Positions 51,465 through 63,089 are shown, numbered from the stretch's first letter. The stretch is 64,000 bases of DNA from Alphaproteobacteria bacterium (GCA_040905865.1 JBBDQU010000046.1:1-64000), one strand, 5' to 3'. Numbers and translations are program-made. The notes: a model not told the origin generated them from the letters alone.

Positions 51465-53984
51465 CTATTCGTTCCGCAATAGCGGCGCGGCCTTTCGGCC
51501 CAGCGCCGACCATGTTCCGGCAGTCCCCACCGCGACAGTCGCCGCCAGACAGGCCAGCGCCGTGACGATGACCGCGCCGGGCGCGAAAAACCATTCCGCG
51601 TTCATCAGTTGCGTCACGATACCCCAGGCCGCCGCCGTGCCGACAATTCCGGCGATCACCGCCGTTACCAGCCCCAGCAGCATGAACTCGATCAGGAAAG
51701 CCAGCAGAACGTCCCGCCGCGTTGCGCCCAGCACCTTGAGGACGACGGCGTCGTAAATCCGCTGCTTGCGGCTGGCCAGGATCGCTCCCGTCAGCACCAG
51801 CAACCCGGTCACGATCGCAATGCCGGCGACAGACCGAATCGCGGTCGCAAGGTTGCCCGCCACCTCGCGTAGCCGGTCGAGGATTTCCCGTATCCGGATC
51901 GCCGTGATATTGGGGAATTCCCGGATGACGGCGCTTTCCAGCGCCTGTTCGCGGGCGGGATCGTCGGTGCGGACCGTCGCGATATGCGACTGCGGCGCAC
52001 CGTCCAGCAATCCCGGCGACAGGATCATGACGAAATTGATCGAGAAGCTGTCCCAGTCGATCCGGCGCAGATTAGCTATTTCGGTTACAAATTCCCGGCC
52101 CAGCACATTCAGCGTGATTTTATCGCCGATTCCGATTCCGAAGGCGCGCGCGGCCCCTTCATCGAAGGACAGCAGCGGCGGACCGCTGTAATCGGCGGGC
52201 CACCAGGCGCCCTCGACCACTTCGCTGCCTTCGCCGGGCGCCTCGCGGGCCCAGGTCAGTCCCCGGTCGCCCCGCAGGACCCAGCCGTAATCGGCCGGCG
52301 CCGGGAATTCATCGACGGGCGTGCCGCCGATCGCGGTAATCCGGCCGCGCAGCATGGGCACCCGCCGCATTTCACCGATGCCGGGCGTTTCCGCCACCAA
52401 CCGGTCGAAGCCTTCCACCTGGCCGGACTGGATGTCGATAAAGAACAGGCCCGGTACCTGTTTCTGCAGGGATTCGCCCAGGTACCGGGACAGATTGCCC
52501 TCGATCAGCGCCACCGCGATCAGGACCGTCAGCCCCATGCCGAGCGAGGTTGAAATCGCCGCCGTCGGCGCGCCGGGACGGTGCAGGTTGGCGATCGCGA
52601 GACGCAGATGCGCCTGCCGGATATGCGGCAGCCGCGCCGCCAGTTTCTGAACGGCGCTGGCCGACAGCCGGAACGCCAGCAGGGCGACGGTCGAACCGGC
52701 GACAAAATAGGCGGCCAGGCGTCGATCATCCGCACTGGCGATAACGACGACCGCCAGCAGGATCACGAGGCCGGCCATGACCAGCACGGCGCGGCGGTCC
52801 AGCCTGCCTTCCGCGGCGATCTTGTGCCGGAACAGCGTCGCCGCCGAAATGGCGCGGGCGCGGGCCAGCGGCCAGTACGAGAACGTAAAGGTAACCAGGT
52901 AACCGAACAGCGCCGCCAGCGCCAGCGGTCTGGCGAAAACGCCAAATTCGGGTTCGATGGGCAGGCGCCCGGCGAGAACCGCCCCCGCGGCCAGCGGCAG
53001 CAACCCGCCGGCGACCAGCCCCGCGGCGATTCCGAGCGACGCCAGAATCATGACCTGGATCAGGTACACCTGAAAAATCATCGCGCCGGAGCCGCCGAGG
53101 CATTTCAGCGTTGCGATGGTCTGGGTCCGCGACAGCAGAAAGGCGCGCACCGAATTGCCGATCCCGACGCCCCCGACCAGCAGCGCCGTCAGCCCGATCA
53201 CGACCAGGAAAACGGAAATCCGCTCCACGGCGCGGCCCAGACCCGGCGAAGCGTTGCCGGTGTCGCGCACTCGCCATCCCGCCTCGGGAAACCGCTCGTT
53301 CAGCCGCTCCCGCCACGCGGCGACCATGTCCTGCCGCGGCAGGCCGATGCGGTAGTGATAGCGGATCAGGCTGCCCGGCGTGATCAGCCCGCTGGCCTCC
53401 AGCGCGGCGCGGCTGACGATGACCCGAAACCCGAAGGCCAGCCCCCGCCCCGCCTGGTCCGGCTCGCGCGTCAGCGCCGCGGTGACGCGGTACCAGGCAT
53501 CGCCGATCCGCATCCGGTCGCCCACGGCGAGGCCCAGCCGGGCCAGCAGCCCCGGTTCGGCCACCGCGCCCCAGTCTTCGCCCTGCCGGGCCAGGGCGTC
53601 CGGCAATGGCATGGCCGGCGCCAGAACGACCCTGCCGAACAGCGGATAGGCTTCATCCACCGCCTTCAGTTCGATCAGCGAGCTGGTGTTCGCCGCGCGC
53701 GCCATGGACCGCATCTGGATGACATTCGAAACCCGTCCCTCCCCGTGCAGCCAGGCAAGCTGTTCCGCATTCGCCGGGTAGTGCGACAGCCGCAGATCGA
53801 TATCCCCGCCGAGGATGCCGCGCGCATCGGTTCGCATGCTTGAATTCAACGCCTCGGAAAACGACCCGATGGCGGCAATCGCCGCCACGCCGGTGGCGAG
53901 GCACAGCAGGAAAATCCGGAAACTGCGCATGCTGCCGCGCAGTTCGCGCCGCGCAATCCGCCAGGCCAGACGCAGGTTGTTCAT
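51465..53984 (-). CDS. FtsX-family ABC transporter permease (YbbP-like)
   Basis: Permease of 839 aa. A first helix near residues 22-44 (SFRIFLLCLATGVAAIAAIG) and a MacB-like periplasmic domain precede a group of helices at about 255-410 (VGGVGIGNSVRAFLLSRTQT), followed by a second periplasmic domain and three C-terminal helices. It pairs with the ATPase upstream (4-nt overlap) as a substrate-extruding mechanotransmission complex. E. coli YbbAP, with tesA divergent, is the same arrangement. Confidence 0.9.
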   Translation of the reverse strand: MNNLRLAWRIARRELRGSMRSFRIFLLCLATGVAAIAAIGSFSEALNSSMRTDARGILGGDIDLRLSHYPANAEQLAWLHGEGRVSNVIQMRSMARAANTSSLIELKAVDEAYPLFGRVVLAPAMPLPDALARQGEDWGAVAEPGLLARLGLAVGDRMRIGDAWYRVTAALTREPDQAGRGLAFGFRVIVSRAALEASGLITPGSLIRYHYRIGLPRQDMVAAWRERLNERFPEAGWRVRDTGNASPGLGRAVERISVFLVVIGLTALLVGGVGIGNSVRAFLLSRTQTIATLKCLGGSGAMIFQVYLIQVMILASLGIAAGLVAGGLLPLAAGAVLAGRLPIEPEFGVFARPLALAALFGYLVTFTFSYWPLARARAISAATLFRHKIAAEGRLDRRAVLVMAGLVILLAVVVIASADDRRLAAYFVAGSTVALLAFRLSASAVQKLAARLPHIRQAHLRLAIANLHRPGAPTAAISTSLGMGLTVLIAVALIEGNLSRYLGESLQKQVPGLFFIDIQSGQVEGFDRLVAETPGIGEMRRVPMLRGRITAIGGTPVDEFPAPADYGWVLRGDRGLTWAREAPGEGSEVVEGAWWPADYSGPPLLSFDEGAARAFGIGIGDKITLNVLGREFVTEIANLRRIDWDSFSINFVMILSPGLLDGAPQSHIATVRTDDPAREQALESAVIREFPNITAIRIREILDRLREVAGNLATAIRSVAGIAIVTGLLVLTGAILASRKQRIYDAVVLKVLGATRRDVLLAFLIEFMLLGLVTAVIAGIVGTAAAWGIVTQLMNAEWFFAPGAVIVTALACLAATVAVGTAGTWSALGRKAAPLLRNE

Positions 53985-54721
53985 GCGCCGGTCGCTCCCG
54001 CCGCGGCAATGGCCGGCGAACCGCTATCGGCGACGATCAGCCCGTCCTCCAGCCGGATCTGCCGGGCGCATTGCCCCGCAAGCGCCGGTTCATGGGTGAT
54101 CAGGATCAGCGTCGTGCCATGCTCCGTCGACATCCGGAACATCAGGTCGACGATATGATTGCCGGTATCGTGATCCAGGTTGCCGGTCGGTTCATCCGCC
54201 AGCAGCAGCCGCGGCCCTGCCGCGAAGGCGCGCGCCAGCGCCACCCGCTGCTGTTCGCCGCCCGACAACTGGCCCGGGTAATGCGCCAGCCGTTCGCCGA
54301 GGCCGACATCGCGCAATCCGGCGGCGGCGCGCTCCATCGCATCGTCTCGGCCGGCGAGCTCCAGCGGGATCGCGACATTTTCCAGCGCGGTCATGGTCTG
54401 AATCAGGTGGAAGTCCTGAAACACGATTCCCATATTATTGCGACGGAACAACGCCAGACTGTCTTCACTGAGACGTCTCAGATCCTGCCCCGCAACCCTC
54501 ACCGTTCCGCCCGACGCCTGTTCAAGACCGGCGACAACCATCATCAGCGAGGTTTTACCCGCACCGGAAGGACCCATGACACTGACCGATTCCCCTGCCG
54601 CCACCCGCAGATCAATGCCGCGCAGGATGTTGACCGCCCCGGCGCCGCTGTTCAGCGTGAGTGTTACATCGTCCAGCCCGACAATCGGGTCGGCACTGAT
54701 GGAAGCGTTCAAGTCGTCCAT
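53981..54721 (-). CDS. ABC transporter ATP-binding protein (YbbA/LolD-like)
   Basis: ATPase of 246 aa. Walker A is [11 protein letters not shown], the signature [15 protein letters not shown] and Walker [13 protein letters not shown] follow. [20 protein letters not shown] is the assumed N-terminus with a weak AGG upstream. The start codon overlaps the tesA ATG on the opposite strand (CATG at 54719-54722), so no intergenic promoter region exists between them. Confidence 0.9.
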   Translation of the reverse strand: MDDLNASISADPIVGLDDVTLTLNSGAGAVNILRGIDLRVAAGESVSVMGPSGAGKTSLMMVVAGLEQASGGTVRVAGQDLRRLSEDSLALFRRNNMGIVFQDFHLIQTMTALENVAIPLELAGRDDAMERAAAGLRDVGLGERLAHYPGQLSGGEQQRVALARAFAAGPRLLLADEPTGNLDHDTGNHIVDLMFRMSTEHGTTLILITHEPALAGQCARQIRLEDGLIVADSGSPAIAAAGATGA

Positions 54722-55355
54722 GAAAAACCTGTTCGTGACAAAGCGTTTATTCCCCGGAATCCTATTATTGACAACGCTCGTCTGGGCGCCCGCCGGGGCG
54801 GATACCATACTTGCGCTCGGCGACAGCCTTACCGCCGGCTACGGACTAAGTGGGCGCGACAGTTTCCCGTCAAGGCTGGAGACCGCCCTCCGGGAATCTG
54901 GGCACGAAGTTCGCGTGGTCAATGGCGGCGTTTCCGGCGACACGACCGCCGGCGGTCTGGCCCGCCTGGATTGGCTGATGCAGGAACGCCCCGATCTGGT
55001 TATTGTCTCGCTGGGCGCGAACGATGCGCTGCGCGGCGTCGACCCGGCCGTGACACGCCGCAATCTGGACGCCATCATCACGGGGGTGAAACAGCAGAAC
55101 GCCCGTGTCATGCTGGTCGGCATGCTGGCGCCGCCGAATATGGGATCGGAATACGGTAAGGAATTCAATGCGATTTATGAGGAACTGGCGCACGATCACA
55201 ATGTCGTGTTGTACCGCTTTTTCCTGGAAGGGGTTGCGGGCGATCCGGCACTGAACCTGGCCGACGGCATGCACCCCAACGCAGAGGGCGTCGCCGAGAT
55301 CGTCGAACGCATTCTGCCGACCGTGGTGCAGGCGCTGGCGGAAGAACCGAGGTGA
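54720..55355 (+). CDS. tesA: Multifunctional acyl-CoA thioesterase I / arylesterase TesA
   Basis: SGNH hydrolase of 211 aa with a signal peptide (about 1-27, ending APAGA). The catalytic GDSL is at 34-37 (nucleophile S36), block NGGVSGDTTAGG and GANDALRG supply the oxyanion residues, and DGMHPNAEG carries Asp and His. A periplasmic esterase or thioesterase. ATG 54720 overlaps the ABC ATPase start. The next gene begins at or 3 bp after its stop. Confidence 0.92.
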   Translation: MKNLFVTKRLFPGILLLTTLVWAPAGADTILALGDSLTAGYGLSGRDSFPSRLETALRESGHEVRVVNGGVSGDTTAGGLARLDWLMQERPDLVIVSLGANDALRGVDPAVTRRNLDAIITGVKQQNARVMLVGMLAPPNMGSEYGKEFNAIYEELAHDHNVVLYRFFLEGVAGDPALNLADGMHPNAEGVAEIVERILPTVVQALAEEPR

Positions 55356-55357
55356 CC

Positions 55358-56488
55358 ATGGCAAATGAATTTCGCGCGGCCCATGCGGGCGGCGCAACCT
55401 GGCAGGATGCGGCGCGGGACATCATCATCGGACTTGGCGAACTCGATGCATCGCACCGGTTGGGCTTTCTCTACGTAACGGACGCCTATGCCGATTCCTT
55501 CGACGAAATCTGCATTTTCCTGCGCCAGGCGACAGGCGTTCCGCACTGGATCGGCACCATCGGCTTCGGCGTCGTGGGCGCCGGCAAGGAATATTTCGAC
55601 GAACCGGCCCTTTCGGCCATGGTTGCCCCCCTTTCGGAAGATGCGTTCCGGATTTTCAATCTGAACGGCGACGGCGACGGCGCCGAAGCCTTGCGGCGCG
55701 ATCACGGCCCGTGGCTGGATCAGGCCGATTCGCCGCTGATCATCGTGCATGCGGATCCGCGCAACGACGGCCTTCTGGAAGATATCGACGATCTGGCGGA
55801 AGCGACCAACGGGTATCTGGTCGGCGGGCTCACCGCATCGCGCGGCCATTACGGGTTGCTGGCGGACGGGACGGATCAGGGTCCGGTCTCCGGGGCCATG
55901 GTCTCGCTGCACAGCGTGCCGGTGCAGCTGGGCCTGACGCAGGGCTGCACGCCCATCGGCAGGCCGCGGATCATTACCGACGCGGAAGAAAACGTCCTGT
56001 TCTCCATCGACGACCGGCCGGCGCTGGAGGTGCTGAAGGAGGACATCGGCGAGATCCTGTCTCGCGACCTGCGGCGGATCGGCGGGTATATTTTCGCGGC
56101 CCTTCTGGTGCCCGGCTCGGATACCGCGGACTACACCGTGCGCAACCTTGTCGGCATCGACGAAAACGAGGGCGTGATCGCCATCGGCAGTAACGTGGAG
56201 GAAGGCGAGCGCATCATGTTCTGCCGCCGCGACCGGGACAGCGCGGTCGAGGACCTGAAACGCATGCTGAACGACCTGAAGCGCCGCGCCGGCGGCAAGG
56301 ATATCCGCGGCGGGCTGTATTTTTCCTGCGTCGCCCGCGGACCCAACCAGTTCGGACCGGACAGCGCGGAACTCGGCCTCATCCGGGAGATGCTGGGCGA
56401 CTTTCCCGTGACGGGATTTTTTGCCAATGGCGAAATCAGCAACAACCGGCTCTACGGTTATACCGGGGTGCTGGCCCTCTTCCTGTAA
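55358..56488 (+). CDS. FIST-domain signal transduction protein
   Basis: Protein of 376 aa with FIST N (about 20-215) and FIST C (about 225-350) domains: GATWQDAARDIIIGLGELDA, WIGTIGFGVVG, GYLVGGLTASRGHYG, and a C-terminal GFFANGEISNNRLYGYTGVL. FIST proteins sense small molecules, probably amino acids, but often have no output domain as here. ATG 55358 has GAGG six bases away; a GTG at 55352 is a possible alternative overlapping tesA. Confidence 0.88.
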   Translation: MANEFRAAHAGGATWQDAARDIIIGLGELDASHRLGFLYVTDAYADSFDEICIFLRQATGVPHWIGTIGFGVVGAGKEYFDEPALSAMVAPLSEDAFRIFNLNGDGDGAEALRRDHGPWLDQADSPLIIVHADPRNDGLLEDIDDLAEATNGYLVGGLTASRGHYGLLADGTDQGPVSGAMVSLHSVPVQLGLTQGCTPIGRPRIITDAEENVLFSIDDRPALEVLKEDIGEILSRDLRRIGGYIFAALLVPGSDTADYTVRNLVGIDENEGVIAIGSNVEEGERIMFCRRDRDSAVEDLKRMLNDLKRRAGGKDIRGGLYFSCVARGPNQFGPDSAELGLIREMLGDFPVTGFFANGEISNNRLYGYTGVLALFL

Positions 56489-56506
56489 CACGGGAGACGA
56501 TGACGG

Positions 56507-57043
56507 ATGATACGGCTGTTCGTCGGGCTCTCGATTCCCGAATCCCTTCAGGCCCGGCTGACCGGGCTTTGCGGCGGCGTTCCCGGCGCGCGCTGGGTCA
56601 GGCCCGAGAATTTTCATGTCACCTTGCGGTTCATCGGCGATATCGGTGAAAACCTCGCCGAGGATGTGGACGCGGCGCTGTCGCGGATTACCGCGCCGTC
56701 CTTCACGCTCGAGGTTGCCGGCGTCGGACAATTCGGCAAGGGAGTCGCCACCCGGGCGCTGTGGGCCGGCATCGCGCCGAACCCGGCGCTGAACCATCTG
56801 CGGTCGAAGATCGAAACCGCCGTGACCGGCGCCGGGCTTCCCGCCGAAACCCGCAAATTCAAACCGCATATAACGCTCGGCCGGTTGAAAAACCCGCCGC
56901 CCGACCGGGTGGGGAATTTCATCGTCGACCATGCCGGGCTGCGCGCCGGAACCTTCCCGGTCGACCGCTTCACCCTGTTTTCCAGCTTCCTGTCGTCCTC
57001 GGGGGCGATCTATACGCCGGAAGTGGATTATGAACTCGAGTAA
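56507..57043 (+). CDS. thpR: RNA 2',3'-cyclic phosphodiesterase ThpR
   Basis: 2H phosphoesterase of 178 aa. The two HxT motifs are FHVTLRF (H37, T39) and FKPHITLGR (H121, T123). It hydrolyses 2',3'-cyclic phosphates on RNA ends. It follows the FIST gene by 18 bp and overlaps the uracil-DNA glycosylase gene by 14 bp. Confidence 0.92.
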   Translation: MIRLFVGLSIPESLQARLTGLCGGVPGARWVRPENFHVTLRFIGDIGENLAEDVDAALSRITAPSFTLEVAGVGQFGKGVATRALWAGIAPNPALNHLRSKIETAVTGAGLPAETRKFKPHITLGRLKNPPPDRVGNFIVDHAGLRAGTFPVDRFTLFSSFLSSSGAIYTPEVDYELE

Positions 57044-57665
57044 GGATCTGGAGGCGTTGCTGGCCCGGGTTCGCGCCTGCCGCATCTGCGCGGAATCGCT
57101 GCCGCTCGGCCCCCGCCCGGTGTTGCGGGCACAGGCAAGCGCGCGGCTGCTGATCGTCGGGCAGGCCCCGGGCACAAAGGTGCATGAAACCGGCATCCCC
57201 TGGAACGACCGCAGCGGCGACCAGCTGCGCGAATGGCTGGCGGTGGACCAGGACACGTTCTACGACGAGTCCCGCGTCGCCATCGTGCCCATGGGATTCT
57301 GCTATCCCGGCGTCGACCCGCGCGGCGGCGACAACCCGCCCCGCCCCGAATGCGCCGCCTGGCACGAACCGGTGCTGGCGCAGTTGCCGAATGTCGAACT
57401 TGTACTGCTGGTCGGCATGTATGCGCAGCGGCATTATCTGGGGAAGGAACGGAAACGGACGCTCACCGACACGGTTGCCGCCTGGCGGGATTACGGTCCG
57501 CTATACCTGCCGCTGCCGCATCCGAGCTGGCGCAACCTGCACTGGCGCCGCAGGAACCCGTGGTTCGCGGCGGAAATCCTGCCGGTCCTGCGCCGGCGTG
57601 TGCACGGCCTGCTTCAGGCCTCCGCCTCCAGGGCTTCCATATCGTCATCGGAAAAGCCGAAGTGA
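57030..57665 (+). CDS. Uracil-DNA glycosylase family protein
   Basis: UDG-superfamily protein of 211 aa. It opens with VRACRICAESLPLGPRPVLR, where the paired Cys resemble the start of family-4-type iron-sulfur enzymes, then VGQAPGTKVHETG, IVPMGFCYPG and LPLPHPSWRNLHW. Only some iron-sulfur Cys are visible, so the class is uncertain. ATG 57030 lies inside thpR. Its last 52 bases overlap the convergent zincin gene; the C-terminus from about residue 195 (SRASISSSEKPK) is therefore shaped by the overlap. Confidence 0.85.
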   Translation: MNSSKDLEALLARVRACRICAESLPLGPRPVLRAQASARLLIVGQAPGTKVHETGIPWNDRSGDQLREWLAVDQDTFYDESRVAIVPMGFCYPGVDPRGGDNPPRPECAAWHEPVLAQLPNVELVLLVGMYAQRHYLGKERKRTLTDTVAAWRDYGPLYLPLPHPSWRNLHWRRRNPWFAAEILPVLRRRVHGLLQASASRASISSSEKPK

Positions 57666-58006
57666 TGGCCGATTTCATGGATCAGCACATGTCGCACGAT
57701 ATGGCCGAGATCCTCGTCCGATTCACACCAGTAGTCGAGCATCGGGCGGCGGTAGAGAAACACCATGTCCATATCGGCGGCCCCATCCATGACGCTGCGT
57801 TCGTTGATCGCGACGCCCTGGTACAGGCCCAGCAGTTCGAAGGGACTGTCGAGTTCCATTTCCCGGCAGATATCCTCGTCGGGAAAATCCTCGACACAGA
57901 TGACGACATCCTTCGCCGCCGCGCGCAGCGCGGCGGGAATGGTGCGCCAGGCGTCGTCGGCCAGACGTTCGAATTCTTCCAGCGAGGGGGCGATAATCGG
58001 CGGCAT
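57614..58006 (-). CDS. Zincin-like metallopeptidase (DUF1025/PF06262 type)
   Basis: Metallopeptidase-like protein of 130 aa with HEIGHHFG at residues 110-117 (zinc ligands H110 and H114, base E111). Conserved Arg/Tyr pieces FLYRRPMLDYW and LYQGVAINERS mark the minimal zincin family common in bacteria. The physiological target is unknown. It is convergent with and overlaps the UDG gene by 52 bp. Confidence 0.9.
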   Translation of the reverse strand: MPPIIAPSLEEFERLADDAWRTIPAALRAAAKDVVICVEDFPDEDICREMELDSPFELLGLYQGVAINERSVMDGAADMDMVFLYRRPMLDYWCESDEDLGHIVRHVLIHEIGHHFGFSDDDMEALEAEA

Positions 58007-58079
58007 GTCGGGCGAAACGATAGCGCCATAGGCCGCGTTTCGATAGAGTGAACTGCTTCAGGTTTCGGAGGAAAATGGT

Positions 58080-58373
58080 TTGGTGGAAAGACTGACCGGC
58101 GCGGCGCGCGACGCCGCACTGGCGACACTCACGGGCTGGACGGTCGCGGCCGGTCGCGACGCCATTGAAAAATCCTTCCGGTTCCCGGATTTCAACGCGG
58201 CCTGGGGCTTCATGACCCGCGTCGCGCTGCAGGCGGAGAAACTGGACCATCATCCCGAATGGTCCAATGTCTACGGGTCGGTCGACATCACCCTGACAAC
58301 CCATGAATGCGGCGGGTTGAGCGAACGCGACATCCAGCTCGCCGCGTTCATCGACCGGGCGGCGGGCGCATGA
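58080..58373 (+). CDS. phhB: 4a-hydroxytetrahydrobiopterin dehydratase
   Basis: Pterin-4a-carbinolamine dehydratase of 97 aa. [18 protein letters not shown] carries the catalytic His pair, and [15 protein letters not shown] precedes it. The start is TTG 58080 (or GTG 58083) with GGAGGA eight bases upstream; an ATG at 58075 is out of frame and meets a stop after six codons. It overlaps the SEL1 gene by 4 nt. It recycles pterin for aromatic amino-acid hydroxylases, none of which is in the window. Confidence 0.92.
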   Translation: MVERLTGAARDAALATLTGWTVAAGRDAIEKSFRFPDFNAAWGFMTRVALQAEKLDHHPEWSNVYGSVDITLTTHECGGLSERDIQLAAFIDRAAGA

Positions 58374-58954
58374 GGGCCGTACTTGTCGCCCTGATGCTGA
58401 TGTTGTCCGCCGGAACGGCCGGCGCGACGGCGTTCAAGGATGGCATCGCCGCGCTGGAAGCGAAGGATTTCCCCGGCGCGATCGCCGTATTCGGCCCGCT
58501 GGCGGCGCAGGGGAACGGCGATGCGCAGTTCATGCTGGGCGTGATGCATGAAAACGGGCTGGGCGTGCCACAGGACATGGGCGCGGCGGCATCCTGGTAT
58601 CTGAAGGCGGCGGAAACCGGCGTCGCCTCCGCGCAATACAATATCGGCGTGTTCTATCAGCTGGGAACGGGCGTGATCGTGGACCCGGCATCCGCGCGGC
58701 ACTGGCTTTCCCGGGCGGCGGAACAGGGCCATCACCGGGCGCAGAACAATCTCGGCACGATGTACTACACCGGCGGCGGGGTCGCCCGCGACCCTGTAGA
58801 GGCGCTGAAATGGCTGACCCTGGCGGCGGAGGGGCTGCAGGGCGACGCCCGCGACATCGCCCTGCGGAATATCGCCGCAATCGAAAAAGAGCTGTCGGCG
58901 GGAGAAAAAGCCGAAGCGGAACGCCGGGTCGCGGCCTGGAAGAGCCAGCGGTGA
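58370..58954 (+). CDS. SEL1-repeat protein, secreted
   Basis: Protein of 194 aa with a signal peptide ([19 protein letters not shown]) and about four SEL1/TPR-like repeats ([35 protein letters not shown], and so on). Likely a periplasmic protein-binding scaffold. It overlaps phhB and the next SEL1 gene by 4 nt each. Confidence 0.88.
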   Translation: MRAVLVALMLMLSAGTAGATAFKDGIAALEAKDFPGAIAVFGPLAAQGNGDAQFMLGVMHENGLGVPQDMGAAASWYLKAAETGVASAQYNIGVFYQLGTGVIVDPASARHWLSRAAEQGHHRAQNNLGTMYYTGGGVARDPVEALKWLTLAAEGLQGDARDIALRNIAAIEKELSAGEKAEAERRVAAWKSQR

Positions 58955-59862
58955 AACGCGCCGCCGCGGCGCTTGCCGCGCTGTTGCTGCTGGGAACGGC
59001 CGCCGCCGCCGAAAACGCGGAGGAAATCTATCGGCGCGCCGTGACCGTCCTGGGTGAAGCGACCCGGGAAAGCCACCGGGCCGACGGAGCGGCGCTGGTC
59101 GCGCGCGCGGCGGAGATGGGCCTCGCGGCGGCGCAGGTTCATCTCGCCACCCTTTACGCGGAAGGAACCATCCTGCCGCTCGACAAGGGCCGCGCCATGG
59201 AATGGTTCCACCGCGCCGCGCAACAGGGCCATCCCACCGCGCAATACGCTGCGGGCCTGGCGCAGATGGCGGCGGGCGACCGGCGCGGCGCGGCCGACTG
59301 GTTCCGCCGCGCGGCCGAACAGGGGCAGACCGACGCCCGCTTCCAGCTGGCGCTGCTGCTGGAAAAGGGCGATGGCGTGCCGCGGAACGAAGCAGAGGCA
59401 CGGCGGCTATACGCACAGGCGGCGGAACAAAAGGATACGGCCTCGATGATGAACCTGGCCCTGATGCTGGACGAGGGGCGCGGCGGGCCGGCCGACCTGA
59501 ACGCCGCCATCGGCTGGTATGTCCGCGCCGCCGAGGCGGCGCTGCCGGAAGCCATGCATGCGCTGTGCGAAATCCTGCTGGACGGGCGGGGCGTCGAGGC
59601 CGACCCGGAAAAGGCGGCCGGCTGGTGCCGGGCCGCCGCGGATCGCGGCCATGCGCCGTCGCAGCTGCTGCTGGCGACGCTCCATGCACTGGGCAACGGC
59701 GTGGCCATTGACGAGGTTCGGGCGGCAGCCTGGCTGATTCTCGCGGCAAAATCAGGGTTTCCCCCGGCCGTGAAGGCCCGCGACGAGTTGGTGCCCGGCC
59801 TGCCGCCGGACACGCGCCGGAAAGCCGAGGCCCTGTCGAATACCCTCGTGCCGACGAATTAG
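58951..59862 (+). CDS. SEL1-repeat protein, secreted, second of pair
   Basis: Protein of 303 aa with a signal peptide ((M)[19 protein letters not shown]) and six to seven SEL1 repeats (AAQVHLATLYAEGTILPLD, TAQYAAGLAQMAAGD and so on). The GTG start at 58951 overlaps the stop of the previous gene. The tandem pair with matching signals suggests paralogy or a shared complex. It converges on the SDR gene with a 4-nt overlap. Confidence 0.86.
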   Translation: MKRAAAALAALLLLGTAAAAENAEEIYRRAVTVLGEATRESHRADGAALVARAAEMGLAAAQVHLATLYAEGTILPLDKGRAMEWFHRAAQQGHPTAQYAAGLAQMAAGDRRGAADWFRRAAEQGQTDARFQLALLLEKGDGVPRNEAEARRLYAQAAEQKDTASMMNLALMLDEGRGGPADLNAAIGWYVRAAEAALPEAMHALCEILLDGRGVEADPEKAAGWCRAAADRGHAPSQLLLATLHALGNGVAIDEVRAAAWLILAAKSGFPPAVKARDELVPGLPPDTRRKAEALSNTLVPTN

Positions 59863-60623
59863 CGCGGCGCCAGCCGGATCGCGCTGTCCAGGCGGACGAC
59901 CTCGCCATTCAGGATCGGGTTGTCGATCATGTGCAGGACCAGCTTCGCGAATTCCGCCGGCGTGCCGAACCGCGAGGGAAAAGGCAGGCTTGCCGCGAGA
60001 CTGCCCTGCACCTCCTGCGACAGGCCCAGCAGCATCGGCGTTTCGAACAGGCCCGGCGCGATCGCCAGCACGCGGATCGCCGAGCGGGCGAATTCCCGCG
60101 CCGCCGGCAGGGTCAGCCCGACGATGCCGCCCTTCGACGAGGAATACACCGCCTGCCCGATCTGGCCGTCATAGGCCGCGACCGAGGCGGTGTTGACGAT
60201 GATGCCCCGCTCGCCATCCGATCCCGCCGGTTCGCGCTTCATCATGTCGGCGGCGGCGAGCCGCAGGATGTTGAAGGTGCCGATCAGGTTGACCTGGACG
60301 ACCTTCGCATAGGCGTCCAGCGCCAGCGGGCCGTCGCGACCGACGATACGATGCGGCGTTCCGACCCCGGCGCAGTTGACGCAGATGCCGGCCAGTCCCT
60401 GGGCGTCGCGCGCGGCGGCGATGGCGGATTCGGCGCTGGCGGCGCTGGAAACGTCGCATTCGATGGCGACGCCGCCGATTTCGTCGGCGACCTGCCGGGC
60501 CGCCGCCATGTTCAGGTCCAGAATGGCCACCGGCGCGCCGGCCGCGGCCAGCGCCCTGGCGGTCCCGGCGCCCAGCCCCGATGCGCCCCCTGTCACGATT
60601 GCCGGTACGCCGCTGACATCCAT
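59859..60623 (-). CDS. Short-chain dehydrogenase, 3-hydroxyacyl-CoA dehydrogenase type 2-like
   Basis: SDR of 254 aa: TGGASGLGAGTA at the N-terminus, ILDLN (Asp, NAD preference), NCAGVG, the catalytic Ser in IIVNTASVAAYDG and YSSSKGG (Tyr/Lys), and a closing GEVVRLDSAIRL. The whole pattern matches HSD10-type 3-hydroxyacyl-CoA dehydrogenases in bacteria. Convergent overlap with the SEL1 gene. Confidence 0.88.
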   Translation of the reverse strand: MDVSGVPAIVTGGASGLGAGTARALAAAGAPVAILDLNMAAARQVADEIGGVAIECDVSSAASAESAIAAARDAQGLAGICVNCAGVGTPHRIVGRDGPLALDAYAKVVQVNLIGTFNILRLAAADMMKREPAGSDGERGIIVNTASVAAYDGQIGQAVYSSSKGGIVGLTLPAAREFARSAIRVLAIAPGLFETPMLLGLSQEVQGSLAASLPFPSRFGTPAEFAKLVLHMIDNPILNGEVVRLDSAIRLAPR

Positions 60624-60699
60624 GCCTCAAGACTCCCCGAAAAATTTCAACCGATACCCGCGATGGCGCATGACCGCCAGCGTCACTATATGTCCCCTT

Positions 60700-61074
60700 A
60701 TGGACGAGAACGATATCAAAGGATTCAATTTCGGCAGCCTGAAAGTACAGGAACGCACGGTCCGTACCGGATTCTGGTCAAAAATCAGGCATGCCGCCGG
60801 GCGGATCGATTTCGCGCGCGAAGCGGTCGCGGCCTGGTATTGCGCCACCGATCCGCAGACTCCCGTCCGCGTGAAGGCCATCCTGATCGGCGCGCTGGCC
60901 TATTTCGTCATGCCGGCGGATATCATCCCGGACATCATTTTGAGCCTTGGCTTTACAGATGACGCCGCCGTGTTCTGGGCCGCGTGGCAAGCGGTCAGCG
61001 GCCATATCCAGGACCGGCACCGGGACCGCGCCGCCAGGGCGCTGGAATACCAGACGCCGGAAGACATCGGCTAG
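60700..61074 (+). CDS. DUF1232 (YkvA-like) membrane protein
   Basis: Protein of 124 aa. It has a conserved span TPVRVKAILIGALAYFVMPA and DIIPDIILSLGFTDDAAVFW typical of DUF1232, with Trp/Arg-rich flanks. It is probably membrane-associated; function unknown. It is divergent from the SDR and followed by the acetoacetyl-CoA synthetase gene at 60 bp. Confidence 0.86.
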   Translation: MDENDIKGFNFGSLKVQERTVRTGFWSKIRHAAGRIDFAREAVAAWYCATDPQTPVRVKAILIGALAYFVMPADIIPDIILSLGFTDDAAVFWAAWQAVSGHIQDRHRDRAARALEYQTPEDIG

Positions 61075-61133
61075 ATTTATAGGAAGTGGCCGGGTAAAAC
61101 TCCAGAATTGCGTATTTCACCGGGAGAGCAACC

Positions 61134-63089
<1,956 letters not shown>

